DNA from: an uncultured bacterium | Lineage (GTDB): Bacteria > Patescibacteriota > Minisyncoccia > Phycocordibacterales > UBA9973 | NCBI GenBank assembly: GCA_903854645.1 | Contig: CAINWY010000112.1 | Location: 1-7,298 of the forward strand | Direction: 5' to 3' | Length of the DNA stretch: 7,298 bases | Part shown: positions 1 through 6,843 of the stretch, one piece after another | How positions within the stretch are numbered: the first letter of the stretch is position 1 | Layout: each line of letters opens with the position of its first letter | The notes under the pieces: generated by a model | The model's input: only the letters and a program-made list of their open reading frames with translations | Databases searched by the model: none | What the model was told of the DNA's origin: nothing | Made by a program: the position numbers and the translations under genes

Positions 1-1
1 A

Positions 2-937
2 TCTGCACTTAAAACTGTAACAGTAACAGTTCAACCACAAAACTGCGTAGGTTCTTGGGGTGCTTGTGTTAATGGTTCTCAAACATTTACTATTACAACT
101 CCTGCAGCAAACGGGGGAACAGCTTGTACTCCTGCTATATCGGGGACAACTCAGGCTTGTGGTACAAATTGTATTGGATCATGGGTAGATAATGCAACTT
201 GTAGTTTAAGTTGTGGTGGTGGAGTAAAACAACAAACTTATACCATAACAACTGCCGTGTCGGGTGGCGGAGTTGATTGCCCTTATTCTAATGGTGCAAA
301 TCAGTGGGGAAGTACAAGTTGTAATATACAATCTTGTAATACTCCACCCAATCAGCCTACCTTAACCGGAGATACTACTTTCTACACAGATGTATTGAAA
401 GAATTTACTGCTACTGGGTCTGATCCTGATGGGGATCTAATTCGCTATGGATTTGATTGGAATAACGACGATGTAGCTGAAGATTGGACCGCGAATGATA
501 TAGCAGGATATGTTGCATCAGGAACACCAATGATACTTTCACACTCGTGGCCAAGTTCTGGCACTTATCCCATTAGAGCTATAGTTCAAGATATAAATGG
601 AGAAAACTCTCCATGGTCTTCAATTTTGAATTTGACTGTTACTGATCCACCAGTGCCTTCATCTATTAATTCTTTTATTTTTGATAATAATAAAATAGAA
701 GTCGGAGATGTGGTAATACTGACATGGACTACTTTAAATGCGACTTCTTGTTCAATTACATCCCTCCCTGTTACTGTTATCCCTAGTATTCCTTCTCCAA
801 CGACACATAATCATATATCTGTTAGCCCAAATAAAACAACAACATATACATTGCATTGTAATGGGGTAGGAGGACCATCTTCAAAATCAGTGACCATTAC
901 AGTAGGAAAAATTAAACCGACATTTAATGAATTTTAA
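2..937 (+). CDS. Secreted/surface protein with TSP1-like Cys repeats, PKD-like and Ig-like domains (3' part)
   Basis: The frame is open from base 2 to the TAA at 935-937, giving 311 residues; the true start lies outside the window. Residues 15-53 and 57-112 are two related Cys-rich repeats. Each has a C-x-GSW opening, a Q-T-[FY]-T-I-T-T strand, a GG-x2-C turn and a closing Cys. The second also has C-S-L-S-C-G-G-G, which is very like thrombospondin type 1 repeats. Residues 113-217 look like a PKD/cadherin-like beta-sandwich (SDPDGD, then W-P-S-S-G-T-Y-P-I-R). Residues 218-301 form an Ig-like domain (LTWTTLNATSC, then TTTYTLHCNGVGG), a pattern I associate with Parcubacterial surface proteins. 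The protein ends GKIKPTFNEF with no C-terminal membrane anchor. The signal peptide would be upstream and is not visible. An extracellular adhesion or structural role is inferred from the domains; no catalytic motif is seen. A GTG at 257 is an internal Val codon, not the start. Confidence 0.85.
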   Translation, partial: SALKTVTVTVQPQNCVGSWGACVNGSQTFTITTPAANGGTACTPAISGTTQACGTNCIGSWVDNATCSLSCGGGVKQQTYTITTAVSGGGVDCPYSNGANQWGSTSCNIQSCNTPPNQPTLTGDTTFYTDVLKEFTATGSDPDGDLIRYGFDWNNDDVAEDWTANDIAGYVASGTPMILSHSWPSSGTYPIRAIVQDINGENSPWSSILNLTVTDPPVPSSINSFIFDNNKIEVGDVVILTWTTLNATSCSITSLPVTVIPSIPSPTTHNHISVSPNKTTTYTLHCNGVGGPSSKSVTITVGKIKPTFNEF

Positions 938-948
938 TTAAAAGGAGT

Positions 949-979
949 GAAAAGGCGCGGCCAGAGGCCGCGCCTTTTC
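949..979 (+). terminator. Intrinsic terminator of the surface-protein gene
   Basis: A perfect 14-bp stem (GAAAAGGCGCGGCC pairing with GGCCGCGCCTTTTC) closes on an AGA loop, 11 nt after the stop codon at 937. It is followed by CTATTTTA. The stem is very GC-rich in an AT-rich setting, and its A-tract/T-tract flanks suggest it can act in both directions. It separates the surface-protein gene from the tuf promoter. Confidence 0.9.
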
Positions 980-1028
980 TATTTTATCTCATTATGACCC
1001 AACATTTATACCTTATAGTCCGTGTTTC

Positions 1029-1056
1029 TTGACTTTATTCTTATATCTGATACTAT
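1029..1056 (+). promoter_or_regulatory. Sigma-70-like promoter of tuf and the S10 operon
   Basis: The -35 box is TTGACT at 1029-1034. After 16 nt comes the -10 box TACTAT at 1051-1056, with an extended -10 TG at 1048-1049. Transcription would start near 1063, leaving an 84-nt leader before tuf. It is the only good promoter between the upstream terminator and tuf, and I see no other before rplB, so it probably drives the whole tuf-to-rplB block. Confidence 0.7.
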
Positions 1057-1099
1057 TTGAATTACATTATTAAATAATTATGTTGGTAAATGTTATTTT

Positions 1100-1117
1100 A
1101 TAAAGGTTTTCCTTTAT
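1100..1117 (+). other. Small hairpin in the tuf leader
   Basis: ATAAAGG (1100-1106) pairs with CCTTTAT (1111-1117) around a TTTT loop, giving a 7-bp stem about 30 nt before the tuf start. It could affect mRNA stability or translation, but its AT-rich sequence makes a chance fold possible. Confidence 0.35.
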
Positions 1118-1146
1118 TTTATGGGGTTTATCAACCAATAATAAAT

Positions 1147-2349
1147 ATGGCAGCAGAAGAATTTAAAAGAGATAAGCCTCACGTAAATGTAGGTACTATT
1201 GGTCACGTCGATCACGGGAAAACTACATTAACTGCGGCTATTTTGGCAATATTAGCTCGTCAAGGCGGCGAATATGGTGCTAAAATTAAGGGTGTTGATC
1301 AAATCGACTCAGCTCCTGAGGAAAAGGCTCGTGGTATCACGATTGCTCTTTCCCACAATGAATATTGGACACCAGCTCGTCACTATGCTCACATCGATGC
1401 ACCAGGACATGCTGACTACATAAAGAACATGATTACAGGTGCCGCTCAAATGGACGGTGCAATAATCGTTGTTGCTGCTACTGATGGAGTTATGCCACAA
1501 ACTCGTGAGCACATCCTCCTAGCAAAGCAGGTTAACGTTCCTAAAATTATCGTATTCTTAAACAAGTGCGATATGGTAGATGACCCTGAAATGCTTGACC
1601 TAGTTGAAGAAGAGGTTCGTGAACTTCTTACAAAGCAAGGCTATGATGGCGTAAATGCACCAGTTATCCGTGGTTCAGCTCTAAAAGCTCTAGAATCTAC
1701 AGATAATACAAATGAATGGGCAGTAAAGATTCTTGATCTCGTAAATGCACTCGATACTTATATCCCAGTGCCAGAGCGTGATATCACAAAGCCTTTCCTA
1801 ATGCCTATCGAAGACATATTCTCAATTGAAGGACGTGGAACAGTTGTTACTGGTAAAATCGAACGTGGAGTAATCAACGTTGGTGAAGATGTTGAAATTG
1901 TTGGTATTAAAGATACAGCAAAGACAACAGTTACTGGTATCGAAATGTTCAACAAGAACTTGAAGCAAGGTATGGCCGGCGACAACGCAGGAATCCTTAT
2001 CCGTGGTATTAAAAAAGAAGATGTCACTCGTGGACAGGTTCTAGTTAAGCCAGGAACAGTTACTCCGCACTCAGAATTTACTTGTGAAGTTTATATATTG
2101 AAAAAGGAAGAAGGTGGAAGACACACACCATTCTTTACAGGTTACAAGCCTCAGTTCTATATAAGAACAACAGACGTAACAGGTGAAGCTACATTACCAG
2201 CAGGAGTAGAAATGGTTATGCCAGGTGATACAGTCAAGCTTGATGTTAAACTCGTAACCCCAGTCGCCCTTGAAGAAGCTATGCACTTTGCTATCCGTGA
2301 AGGAGGTAAAACAGTTGGTGCTGGTGTTGTAACAAAAATCATTAAATAA
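1147..2349 (+). CDS. tuf: Translation elongation factor Tu
   Basis: EF-Tu is the GTPase that brings aminoacyl-tRNA to the ribosomal A site. The protein is 400 residues (E. coli 394). The G motifs are all present: P-loop GHVDHGKT at 19-26, switch I RGITI at 62-66 with the Mg-binding Thr65, DAPGH at 84-88 with the catalytic His88, NKCD at 139-142, and GSALKA at 176-181. Domains II and III follow and end in the typical [16 protein letters not shown]. The start was set at 1147 because [20 protein letters not shown] matches the family's N-terminus; an in-frame ATG at 1090 would add 19 unrelated residues. No Shine-Dalgarno precedes the start. DAPGH is unusual, since most bacterial EF-Tu proteins have DCPGH. 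tuf next to rpsJ is the common str/S10 arrangement, but fusA, rpsG and rpsL are not directly upstream here. Confidence 0.98.
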   Translation: MAAEEFKRDKPHVNVGTIGHVDHGKTTLTAAILAILARQGGEYGAKIKGVDQIDSAPEEKARGITIALSHNEYWTPARHYAHIDAPGHADYIKNMITGAAQMDGAIIVVAATDGVMPQTREHILLAKQVNVPKIIVFLNKCDMVDDPEMLDLVEEEVRELLTKQGYDGVNAPVIRGSALKALESTDNTNEWAVKILDLVNALDTYIPVPERDITKPFLMPIEDIFSIEGRGTVVTGKIERGVINVGEDVEIVGIKDTAKTTVTGIEMFNKNLKQGMAGDNAGILIRGIKKEDVTRGQVLVKPGTVTPHSEFTCEVYILKKEEGGRHTPFFTGYKPQFYIRTTDVTGEATLPAGVEMVMPGDTVKLDVKLVTPVALEEAMHFAIREGGKTVGAGVVTKIIK

Positions 2350-2369
2350 ATAGTTGTTAGTAACTAGTC

Positions 2370-2396
2370 ACAAACTCAAGTTACACTTGAGTTTGT
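2370..2396 (+). other. Hairpin between tuf and rpsJ (no U-tract)
   Basis: ACAAACTCAAG (2370-2380) pairs perfectly with CTTGAGTTTGT (2386-2396) around TTACA, with one extra T-A pair possible inside. No run of T follows, so it is not a classical terminator. It lies in the 73-nt gap between tuf and rpsJ, the only sizeable gap in the block. It could be a processing or mRNA-stability element that lets tuf be expressed more than the ribosomal genes, or an attenuator. The role is inferred. Confidence 0.6.
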
Positions 2397-2422
2397 AGAT
2401 TAGAAACTGAAAACCCACCCTT

Positions 2423-2791
2423 ATGACTACAAAGATAAATCCGCCAGCTGGTGGAGTGAAAATAAAAAAGGGGAAAGAAGATGCCGTTGTACAATTACGT
2501 ATCCGCGTAAGAGCTTATGAAAATAAGATTCTTGATGCCTCTGTGAAGCAGATCATAGATACAGCACTGCGATATGATGCGAAGATAGTTGGACCAATTC
2601 CTCTTCCTACCGAAATTAAGAAATACACTGTGAACAGAGCATCATTCGTTTTCAAGAATGCTCGTGAACAGTTTGAAATTAGAATCCATAAACGTGTTAT
2701 CGATATTTTGAATCCAAATCCGAAAACTATTGAAGCACTCACTTCCTTGTCTCTTCCTTCAGGAGTAGATATAGATGTGAAAATGATGTAA
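2423..2791 (+). CDS. rpsJ: Small-subunit ribosomal protein S10 (uS10)
   Basis: S10 sits in the head of the 30S subunit and, in the NusB-S10 complex, also takes part in antitermination. The protein is 122 residues, against about 102 in E. coli. The core starts near residue 25 (LRIRVRAYENKILD) and contains the conserved VGPIPLP loop at 56-62, then R-E-Q-F-E-I-R-I-H-K-R and the end GVDIDVKMM. The first 24 or so residues are a Pro/Gly/Lys-rich extension. No other start codon lies nearer the core, so ATG 2423 stands. No Shine-Dalgarno is seen; the bases before the start are ACCCACCCTT. It is the first gene of the S10 cluster, 4 nt before rplC. Confidence 0.97.
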   Translation: MTTKINPPAGGVKIKKGKEDAVVQLRIRVRAYENKILDASVKQIIDTALRYDAKIVGPIPLPTEIKKYTVNRASFVFKNAREQFEIRIHKRVIDILNPNPKTIEALTSLSLPSGVDIDVKMM

Positions 2792-2795
2792 TTAT

Positions 2796-3419
2796 ATGAA
2801 ATTTATATTAGGAAAAAAACAACATATGATGCAGTGCTTTCTAGATGACGGAACTGCGGTGCCTACAACTCTCATAGAAGCAGGACCGCTCGTAGTTACT
2901 CAGATTAAAAGCCCTGACATTGATGGCTATACTGCAGTGCAGGTAGCATATGACGAACAGAAAGAAAGTAGGGCCAATAAGCCACATCTTGGACATATGA
3001 AAAAGGCTTTGCCTAGCGAAGAGAAGGCAGGTGCTTACAAGCATCTCCGAGAGTTCAAAGATATAGAAGAAATGGCCGCAGGTGACCGTATTACTGTAGC
3101 TGCTTTCAAAAAAGGAGATATGGTAACTGTTACAGGTATATCAAAAGGTAAAGGTTTCCAAGGTGTTGTGAAGCGTCACGGATTCCATGGTGGACCACGT
3201 TCTCACGGACAGAAACACTCTGAGCGTGAACACGGTTCTATCGGTGGAGGACTACGTAACAAAGTTCCAAAGGGAATGCGTATGCCAGGCCGTATGGGTA
3301 GTGATCGTATCACAGTAAAGAATTTGGAAATCATTGGTGTTGATGTCGAAAATAACCAATTGCTTATTAAAGGTGCGATTCCAGGAAGACGCGGAACGCT
3401 AGTAGAAATAATCGGCTAA
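2796..3419 (+). CDS. rplC: Large-subunit ribosomal protein L3 (uL3)
   Basis: L3 is an early-assembly 23S rRNA binder whose internal loop reaches towards the peptidyl transferase centre. At 207 residues it is close to the E. coli length (209). The start MKFILGKKQHM matches the family's first strand. SKGKGFQGVVKRHGF begins at residue 116, the central extension runs through GSIGGGL at 147-153, and M-P-G-R-M-G-S-D-R-I-T-V-K-N-L follows. The loop has GGG where E. coli has GQN, so the glutamine methylated by PrmB in E. coli appears to be absent. It follows rpsJ by 4 nt with no Shine-Dalgarno, which suggests translational coupling. Confidence 0.97.
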   Translation: MKFILGKKQHMMQCFLDDGTAVPTTLIEAGPLVVTQIKSPDIDGYTAVQVAYDEQKESRANKPHLGHMKKALPSEEKAGAYKHLREFKDIEEMAAGDRITVAAFKKGDMVTVTGISKGKGFQGVVKRHGFHGGPRSHGQKHSEREHGSIGGGLRNKVPKGMRMPGRMGSDRITVKNLEIIGVDVENNQLLIKGAIPGRRGTLVEIIG

Positions 3420-3424
3420 TTTTT

Positions 3425-4093
3425 ATGGAAACACAAATATATAATCAAAAAGGTAAAGGAGTTGGAAAGCTAACACTTCCAGAATCAATATTCGGTCTTC
3501 CTTGGAATGGTGACCTAGTTCACCAAGTGGTTACAGCTATGCAAGCAAATGCTCGCACACCTGTCGCTCATACAAAAGATCGCTCAGAAGTTCGTGGAGG
3601 AGGTAGAAAACCTTGGAAACAAAAGGGTACAGGACGAGCTCGTCATGGATCCTCACGTTCTCCAATCTGGGTAGGTGGAGGAGTAGCTCACGGACCAAGA
3701 AACGAAAAGAGTTATGAACAGAAAATAAACAAGAAGATGAAGGCGAAAGCTCTCTATACAGTTCTATCTGAGAAATTCAGAAAAGGACAAATTATTTTCC
3801 TTGAAGAATTAAATCTTAAAAACATCAAGACGAAAGATGCAGTCGCTGTTATTTCTGACTTGAGTTCAATCAAAGGATTTGAAAAGATGGTTGGTGGTAA
3901 AAAGCCAAACGTATACGTTTCAGTCCCTGCAAAAGGAGATACAGTAAAGAAGAGTTTTGCAAATATAAAAACAGTCGAAGTCGATGAAGTTCGCAATATG
4001 AATCCAGTAGATTTGCTTGCTTTCCGATATATTATTATCTCACAGCCAACTGAAAGTATCGCTTTCCTAGGTGGTAAGATAGAAAAGAAATAA
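3425..4093 (+). CDS. rplD: Large-subunit ribosomal protein L4 (uL4)
   Basis: L4 binds 23S rRNA, and its extended loop lines the exit-tunnel constriction. The protein is 222 residues (E. coli 201). The tunnel loop is clear: RGGGRKPWKQKGTGRARHG at 57-75, followed by SPIW at 79-82 and GGGVAHGPR. The globular C-terminal part ends with a D-L-L-A-F-R-Y-I-I-I-S strand and a short Lys tail. In E. coli, L4 also represses its own operon; no matching leader structure could be identified here. The gene starts 5 nt after rplC, and the spacer is five T residues with no Shine-Dalgarno. Confidence 0.97.
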   Translation: METQIYNQKGKGVGKLTLPESIFGLPWNGDLVHQVVTAMQANARTPVAHTKDRSEVRGGGRKPWKQKGTGRARHGSSRSPIWVGGGVAHGPRNEKSYEQKINKKMKAKALYTVLSEKFRKGQIIFLEELNLKNIKTKDAVAVISDLSSIKGFEKMVGGKKPNVYVSVPAKGDTVKKSFANIKTVEVDEVRNMNPVDLLAFRYIIISQPTESIAFLGGKIEKK

Positions 4094-4098
4094 TATTT

Positions 4099-4434
4099 AT
4101 GGCTACAACAAAAACAAAAAAGAATAAAGAAGCCCTAGTTGTTGACGATTCAAAGAAGGCAAAGACTCATCCTTTGATAATAGGTGCACGCATCACAGAA
4201 AAAGCCGCACTTGCAGCAGAGAGAGGAGCATATACTTTCAACGTAGAAGACAATGCAAACAAAAGTGAAATAAAGAAAGCTATTAAGCTGATTTATGGGG
4301 TTACACCATTACGCGTAACAATAACTCAAATTACAGAAAAGAAAGTAGTTCGTCGTGGAAAAACTGGTACAAAAAAGGGGGGCAAGAAAGCGGTCGTATA
4401 TTTGAAGAAAGGTGATAAGATAACTATTGCATAA
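4099..4434 (+). CDS. rplW: Large-subunit ribosomal protein L23 (uL23)
   Basis: L23 lies at the tunnel exit and is the docking site for trigger factor and SRP. The protein is 111 residues. A Lys-rich extension (about residues 1-22) precedes the L23 fold, which starts at HPLIIGARITEKA. The fold continues through YTFNVEDNANKSEIKKAI and YGVTPLRVTI to the basic loop RRGKTGTKKGGKKAVVYL. Order and size fit the S10 operon. It begins 5 nt after rplD with no Shine-Dalgarno, and its stop is 1 nt from the rplB start. Confidence 0.96.
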   Translation: MATTKTKKNKEALVVDDSKKAKTHPLIIGARITEKAALAAERGAYTFNVEDNANKSEIKKAIKLIYGVTPLRVTITQITEKKVVRRGKTGTKKGGKKAVVYLKKGDKITIA

Positions 4435-4435
4435 T

Positions 4436-5287
4436 ATGAAAACATACAGACCAACAACGCCTTCAAAAAGGCACCAGACAACAGTTACTTACCGTAATGT
4501 TTTGACCAAGAGTGAGCCATTAAAAGCTTTGACTCATGGTTTCAAGAGATCTGTCGGACGTAACAATCAAGGACGTATTACTGTTCGCCATAAAGGTGGT
4601 GGACACAAGAGACTTTATCGTGAAGTGGACTTTATGTACAACAAGCATGATATCCCTGCAAAGATAGCTTCTATTGAATATGATCCAAATCGTAATGCAT
4701 TTATCGGTCTTGCAGTTTATGCAGATGGAGAAAAGCGTTATGTAGTTCTACCAAAGTCAGTAAAGGTTGGAGATAAGTTTATGGTTGGAGAGAAGGCACC
4801 ACTTGCAGTGGGCAATCGTCTACCCCTAAAAGTTATACCAATCGGTACATTCGTTTACTGTGTTGAAATCAAACCAGGAAATGGAGGAAAGCTAGCACGT
4901 AGTGCAGGCACATTCGGACAGGTAGTAGCAAACGACCTAGGATATACAAACATCAAAATGCCATCAACAGAAATCCGCAAGGTATCTGAAAATGCATGGG
5001 CATCCATTGGTGAAGTTTCAAATTCTGAATACATACTTCAAAACATTGGTAAAGCAGGTCGTTCTCGTTGGCTCGGAATTCGCCCTACAGTTCGTGGTAC
5101 CGCCATGAACCCAGTAGACCACCCACACGGTGGAGGTGAAGGACGCCAGGGAAGAGGACTACGCCGCGCAAAGACAATGTGGGGTAAGCCATCAGGAAAA
5201 GGCCAGAAGACTCGTACTCCAAAGAAATACTCAAATATGTGGGTTGTTTCAAGAAGAAAAGTCGGAAAGGCAAAGAGCTCAAAGTAA
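4436..5287 (+). CDS. rplB: Large-subunit ribosomal protein L2 (uL2)
   Basis: L2 binds 23S rRNA near the peptidyl transferase centre and is needed for subunit joining. The protein is 283 residues (E. coli 273). It starts MKTYRPTTPSKR, the usual L2 N-terminus, at ATG 4436; a TTG nine bases upstream would only add three residues. GRITVRHKGGGHKR is the conserved N-terminal RNA-binding stretch. The signature NPVDHPHGGGEG is intact, with the conserved His at residue 229, the same number as in E. coli. The basic tail holds KTMWGKPSGKGQKTR. rplW ends 1 nt before the start. Normally rpsS follows directly, but here the cluster stops and an intrinsic terminator lies about 100 nt downstream. Confidence 0.97.
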   Translation: MKTYRPTTPSKRHQTTVTYRNVLTKSEPLKALTHGFKRSVGRNNQGRITVRHKGGGHKRLYREVDFMYNKHDIPAKIASIEYDPNRNAFIGLAVYADGEKRYVVLPKSVKVGDKFMVGEKAPLAVGNRLPLKVIPIGTFVYCVEIKPGNGGKLARSAGTFGQVVANDLGYTNIKMPSTEIRKVSENAWASIGEVSNSEYILQNIGKAGRSRWLGIRPTVRGTAMNPVDHPHGGGEGRQGRGLRRAKTMWGKPSGKGQKTRTPKKYSNMWVVSRRKVGKAKSSK

Positions 5288-5304
5288 GGATTATTAAATC
5301 CTTA
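5285..5304 (+). other. Hairpin overlapping the rplB stop codon
   Basis: TAAGGATT (5285-5292), which includes the TAA stop, pairs perfectly with AATCCTTA (5297-5304) around an ATTA loop. No U-tract follows. It may protect or process the 3' end of the ribosomal mRNA; the function is unknown. Confidence 0.5.
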
Positions 5305-5324
5305 TCTCATCACCGCTCGGACAT

Positions 5325-5348
5325 TATAAATATGATTACATATTTATA
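5325..5348 (+). other. Second ATTA-loop hairpin downstream of rplB
   Basis: TATAAATATG (5325-5334) pairs perfectly with CATATTTATA (5339-5348), again around an ATTA loop. The stem is almost all A-T, so it is weak for its length. It lies between the rplB hairpin and the terminator. The region 5288-5509 holds no gene I can support. Confidence 0.4.
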
Positions 5349-5390
5349 TGCTCCTCGCTTGATGCGAAAGAAAACAAAATTCTCTATCAC

Positions 5391-5416
5391 AAAAAATACC
5401 CAAAAGGGTATTTTTT
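5391..5416 (+). terminator. Intrinsic terminator after rplB
   Basis: AAAAAATACCC (5391-5401) pairs with GGGTATTTTTT (5406-5416) around an AAAA loop, an 11-bp stem with the T-run at its 3' side. The A-run on the other arm makes it potentially bidirectional. It would end tuf-rplB transcription and insulate the radical SAM unit. Confidence 0.85.
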
Positions 5417-5440
5417 GTTTTATATATAGAAAAAACCTAT

Positions 5441-5469
5441 TTGACTAATTAAAGATATAGTTGTATTAT
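5441..5469 (+). promoter_or_regulatory. Sigma-70-like promoter of the radical SAM/peptide unit
   Basis: The -35 box is TTGACT at 5441-5446, identical to the tuf -35. The spacer is exactly 17 nt and the -10 box is TATTAT at 5464-5469. Transcription would start near 5476, leaving a leader of about 34 nt. It lies directly after the rplB terminator, so the unit is independently transcribed. Confidence 0.75.
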
Positions 5470-5479
5470 ATTGACTAAT
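5441..5479 (+). repeat. Direct repeat TTGACTAAT, possible operator
   Basis: TTGACTAAT occurs at 5441-5449, overlapping the -35 box, and again at 5471-5479, over the expected transcription start. The copies are exactly 30 bp apart, about three helical turns, so a protein bound to both would face the same side of the DNA. The second copy has no fitting -10 box. Repressor binding is inferred. Confidence 0.4.
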
Positions 5480-5496
5480 AAATGAACTTTAAAAAT

Positions 5497-5502
5497 AGGA
5501 GG
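5497..5502 (+). promoter_or_regulatory. Consensus Shine-Dalgarno of the radical SAM gene
   Basis: AGGAGG lies 7 nt before the ATG at 5510. It fixes the start and contrasts with the ribosomal genes upstream, none of which has such a site. Confidence 0.85.
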
Positions 5503-5509
5503 AAAAATA

Positions 5510-6817
5510 ATGGAAAGATTGTCATACCCAATAAGTGTGCAAATTGAGCTTACTGAGGCATGTAACCAAAAATGTGTGCATTGTTACAATTTTTGGAGAT
5601 ATGATTCAGAAAGAGTAAATAAAGACGAGTTATCTATAGATAAATTCCTTTTTATTCTTGAAAAGCTTAATGCTTGTGGAATAAGTCTAATAACCTTAAC
5701 CGGTGGAGAGCCATTGCTACGACCAGAAGTATTTTTTGCTTTATTGAAACAAGCCAAAAAATATGATATGGAAGTTGGATTAAATAGCAATGCTGTATTA
5801 ATAAGCAAAGACATCGCCAAAAGAATGTACCAAGAAGGACTTGATAATGCTTTGATTTCTTTGCTTGGAGTTGAAAAAACTCATAATGCAATATCAAATT
5901 TATCCAATGGTTTTAAAAATACCTGTAATGGTATTTCTAATCTAATTGATGCTGGAATTAAAGTAACCGTAAACATGGTGGCTTCAAAATTAAACCAGAA
6001 TGAAGTGCATCAGGTTGGACAGATTATTAATGATTTGGGTGTAAAATCATTTTGCGTAACACCTATGGTTCCATCACATAAATCTCATTTTCAGTATTTT
6101 TTATCTAGCGAAGAATGTAAAAATGTTTTATTGTCTTTATTAAAAACAAAGGATGATTTTAATTTTTACATTGATACGTTGGAACCAATTGCAAGATGTA
6201 TGTTTACAAAAGAAGAGGAGGATAAGTTTATACATTTTTTTGGAAACCGAATTTGTTCTGCTGCCGTATCGTCTTGCGCCGTTTCTTCTCGTGGTAATGT
6301 AAGACCTTGCATTCATGCAGACAAAGTATTTGGGAATTTACTTGTTGATGATTTATCAAAAATTTGGGAGAATATGAATTTTTGGTCAAGTCCAAGTATT
6401 CTACCAACTAAGTGTGTAGAATGTAACGCGAATGTCATTTGTGAAGGTGGATGTAGGATGTCTGCGAAATCTATAAACGGTCAATATAATAGTAATACTA
6501 TGTATATGACTGAACCTATTATGGATTTTGAAAGAATAAACAAATTACCTCAAAAAAGGGCATATAAATTTACTAATGATACTTTACTGAAAATTAATAA
6601 CCATATAAGATACAGAAAAGAGAGTTTTGGTTGGGTTGTATATAACTACAACAATCTTGAATTCTGTACTGAATCTGGTTATGAGTTTATTTTGAATCTT
6701 CAAAAAAGACAAGCTTTTACCTTGAATGAATTAGTAAAAGAGTTTGGCTACAGTGAAGATTTAATAAAACCAGTTATAAGTAAGCTCGTGAATAATAAAA
6801 TTATATCATTTGTTTAA
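5510..6817 (+). CDS. Radical SAM/SPASM peptide maturase with C-terminal PqqD-like (RRE) domain
   Basis: The protein is 435 residues. The radical SAM core (about 8-215) has C18-x3-C22-x2-C25 for the SAM-binding 4Fe-4S cluster and GGEP at 65-68. The SPASM region fits C249-x12-G262-x4-C267, then C302-x2-C305-x5-C311-x3-C315. The last SPASM Cys is missing: where a DPxC-like motif is expected the protein reads TEPIM (334-338). An extra Cys at 256 might be the substitute ligand. Residues 358-435 resemble PqqD/RRE leader-binding domains: I-R-Y-R-K-E-x2-G-W-V-V-Y, then E-F-x4-G-Y-E-F-I-L-N-L, T-L-N-E-L, and a closing winged-helix-like I-K-P-V-I-S-K-L-V-N-N-K-I-I. Such enzymes typically crosslink Cys-rich peptides through thioether bonds. 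A Cys-rich peptide gene starts 26 nt downstream and is the probable substrate. The gene looks more AT-rich than the ribosomal genes, which could mean transfer or just lower expression. The exact bond type cannot be told from sequence. Confidence 0.9.
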   Translation: MERLSYPISVQIELTEACNQKCVHCYNFWRYDSERVNKDELSIDKFLFILEKLNACGISLITLTGGEPLLRPEVFFALLKQAKKYDMEVGLNSNAVLISKDIAKRMYQEGLDNALISLLGVEKTHNAISNLSNGFKNTCNGISNLIDAGIKVTVNMVASKLNQNEVHQVGQIINDLGVKSFCVTPMVPSHKSHFQYFLSSEECKNVLLSLLKTKDDFNFYIDTLEPIARCMFTKEEEDKFIHFFGNRICSAAVSSCAVSSRGNVRPCIHADKVFGNLLVDDLSKIWENMNFWSSPSILPTKCVECNANVICEGGCRMSAKSINGQYNSNTMYMTEPIMDFERINKLPQKRAYKFTNDTLLKINNHIRYRKESFGWVVYNYNNLEFCTESGYEFILNLQKRQAFTLNELVKEFGYSEDLIKPVISKLVNNKIISFV

Positions 6818-6830
6818 ATTTTATAGAGGG

Positions 6831-6838
6831 AAGGAGGT
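6831..6838 (+). promoter_or_regulatory. Full-consensus Shine-Dalgarno of the peptide gene
   Basis: AAGGAGGT, a complete complement of the 16S rRNA tail, ends 5 nt before the ATG at 6844. It strongly supports translation of the short gene, at a higher rate than its upstream partner, as expected for a precursor made in excess over its enzyme. Confidence 0.9.
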
Positions 6839-6843
6839 ATATT

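Noticed and set aside
257..259. GTG 257 as the start of the surface protein
   Set aside because: The frame is open back to base 2 and the second Cys repeat spans this codon, so it is an internal Val.
1090..1146. Longer EF-Tu starting at ATG 1090 (19 extra residues)
   Set aside because: The EF-Tu N-terminus is well conserved and matches from ATG 1147; the extension overlaps a leader hairpin and has no ribosome-binding site.
4427..4435. TTG 4427 as the rplB start
   Set aside because: It would overlap rplW and add three residues not seen in L2; ATG 4436 gives the normal MKTYRP-type start.
5288..5390. Remnant of rpsS after rplB
   Set aside because: No S19-like peptide was found in any forward frame of this stretch; it is AT-rich with hairpins only.
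5239..5448. Small 69-residue frame spanning the rplB end and the terminator
   Set aside because: It mostly overlaps rplB in another frame, runs through the terminator hairpin and has no ribosome-binding site; no resemblance to S19 was seen.
1309..5897. Reverse-strand frames inside tuf, the ribosomal genes and the maturase gene
   Set aside because: They lie antisense to well-conserved genes, lack ribosome-binding sites and encode no recognisable motifs.
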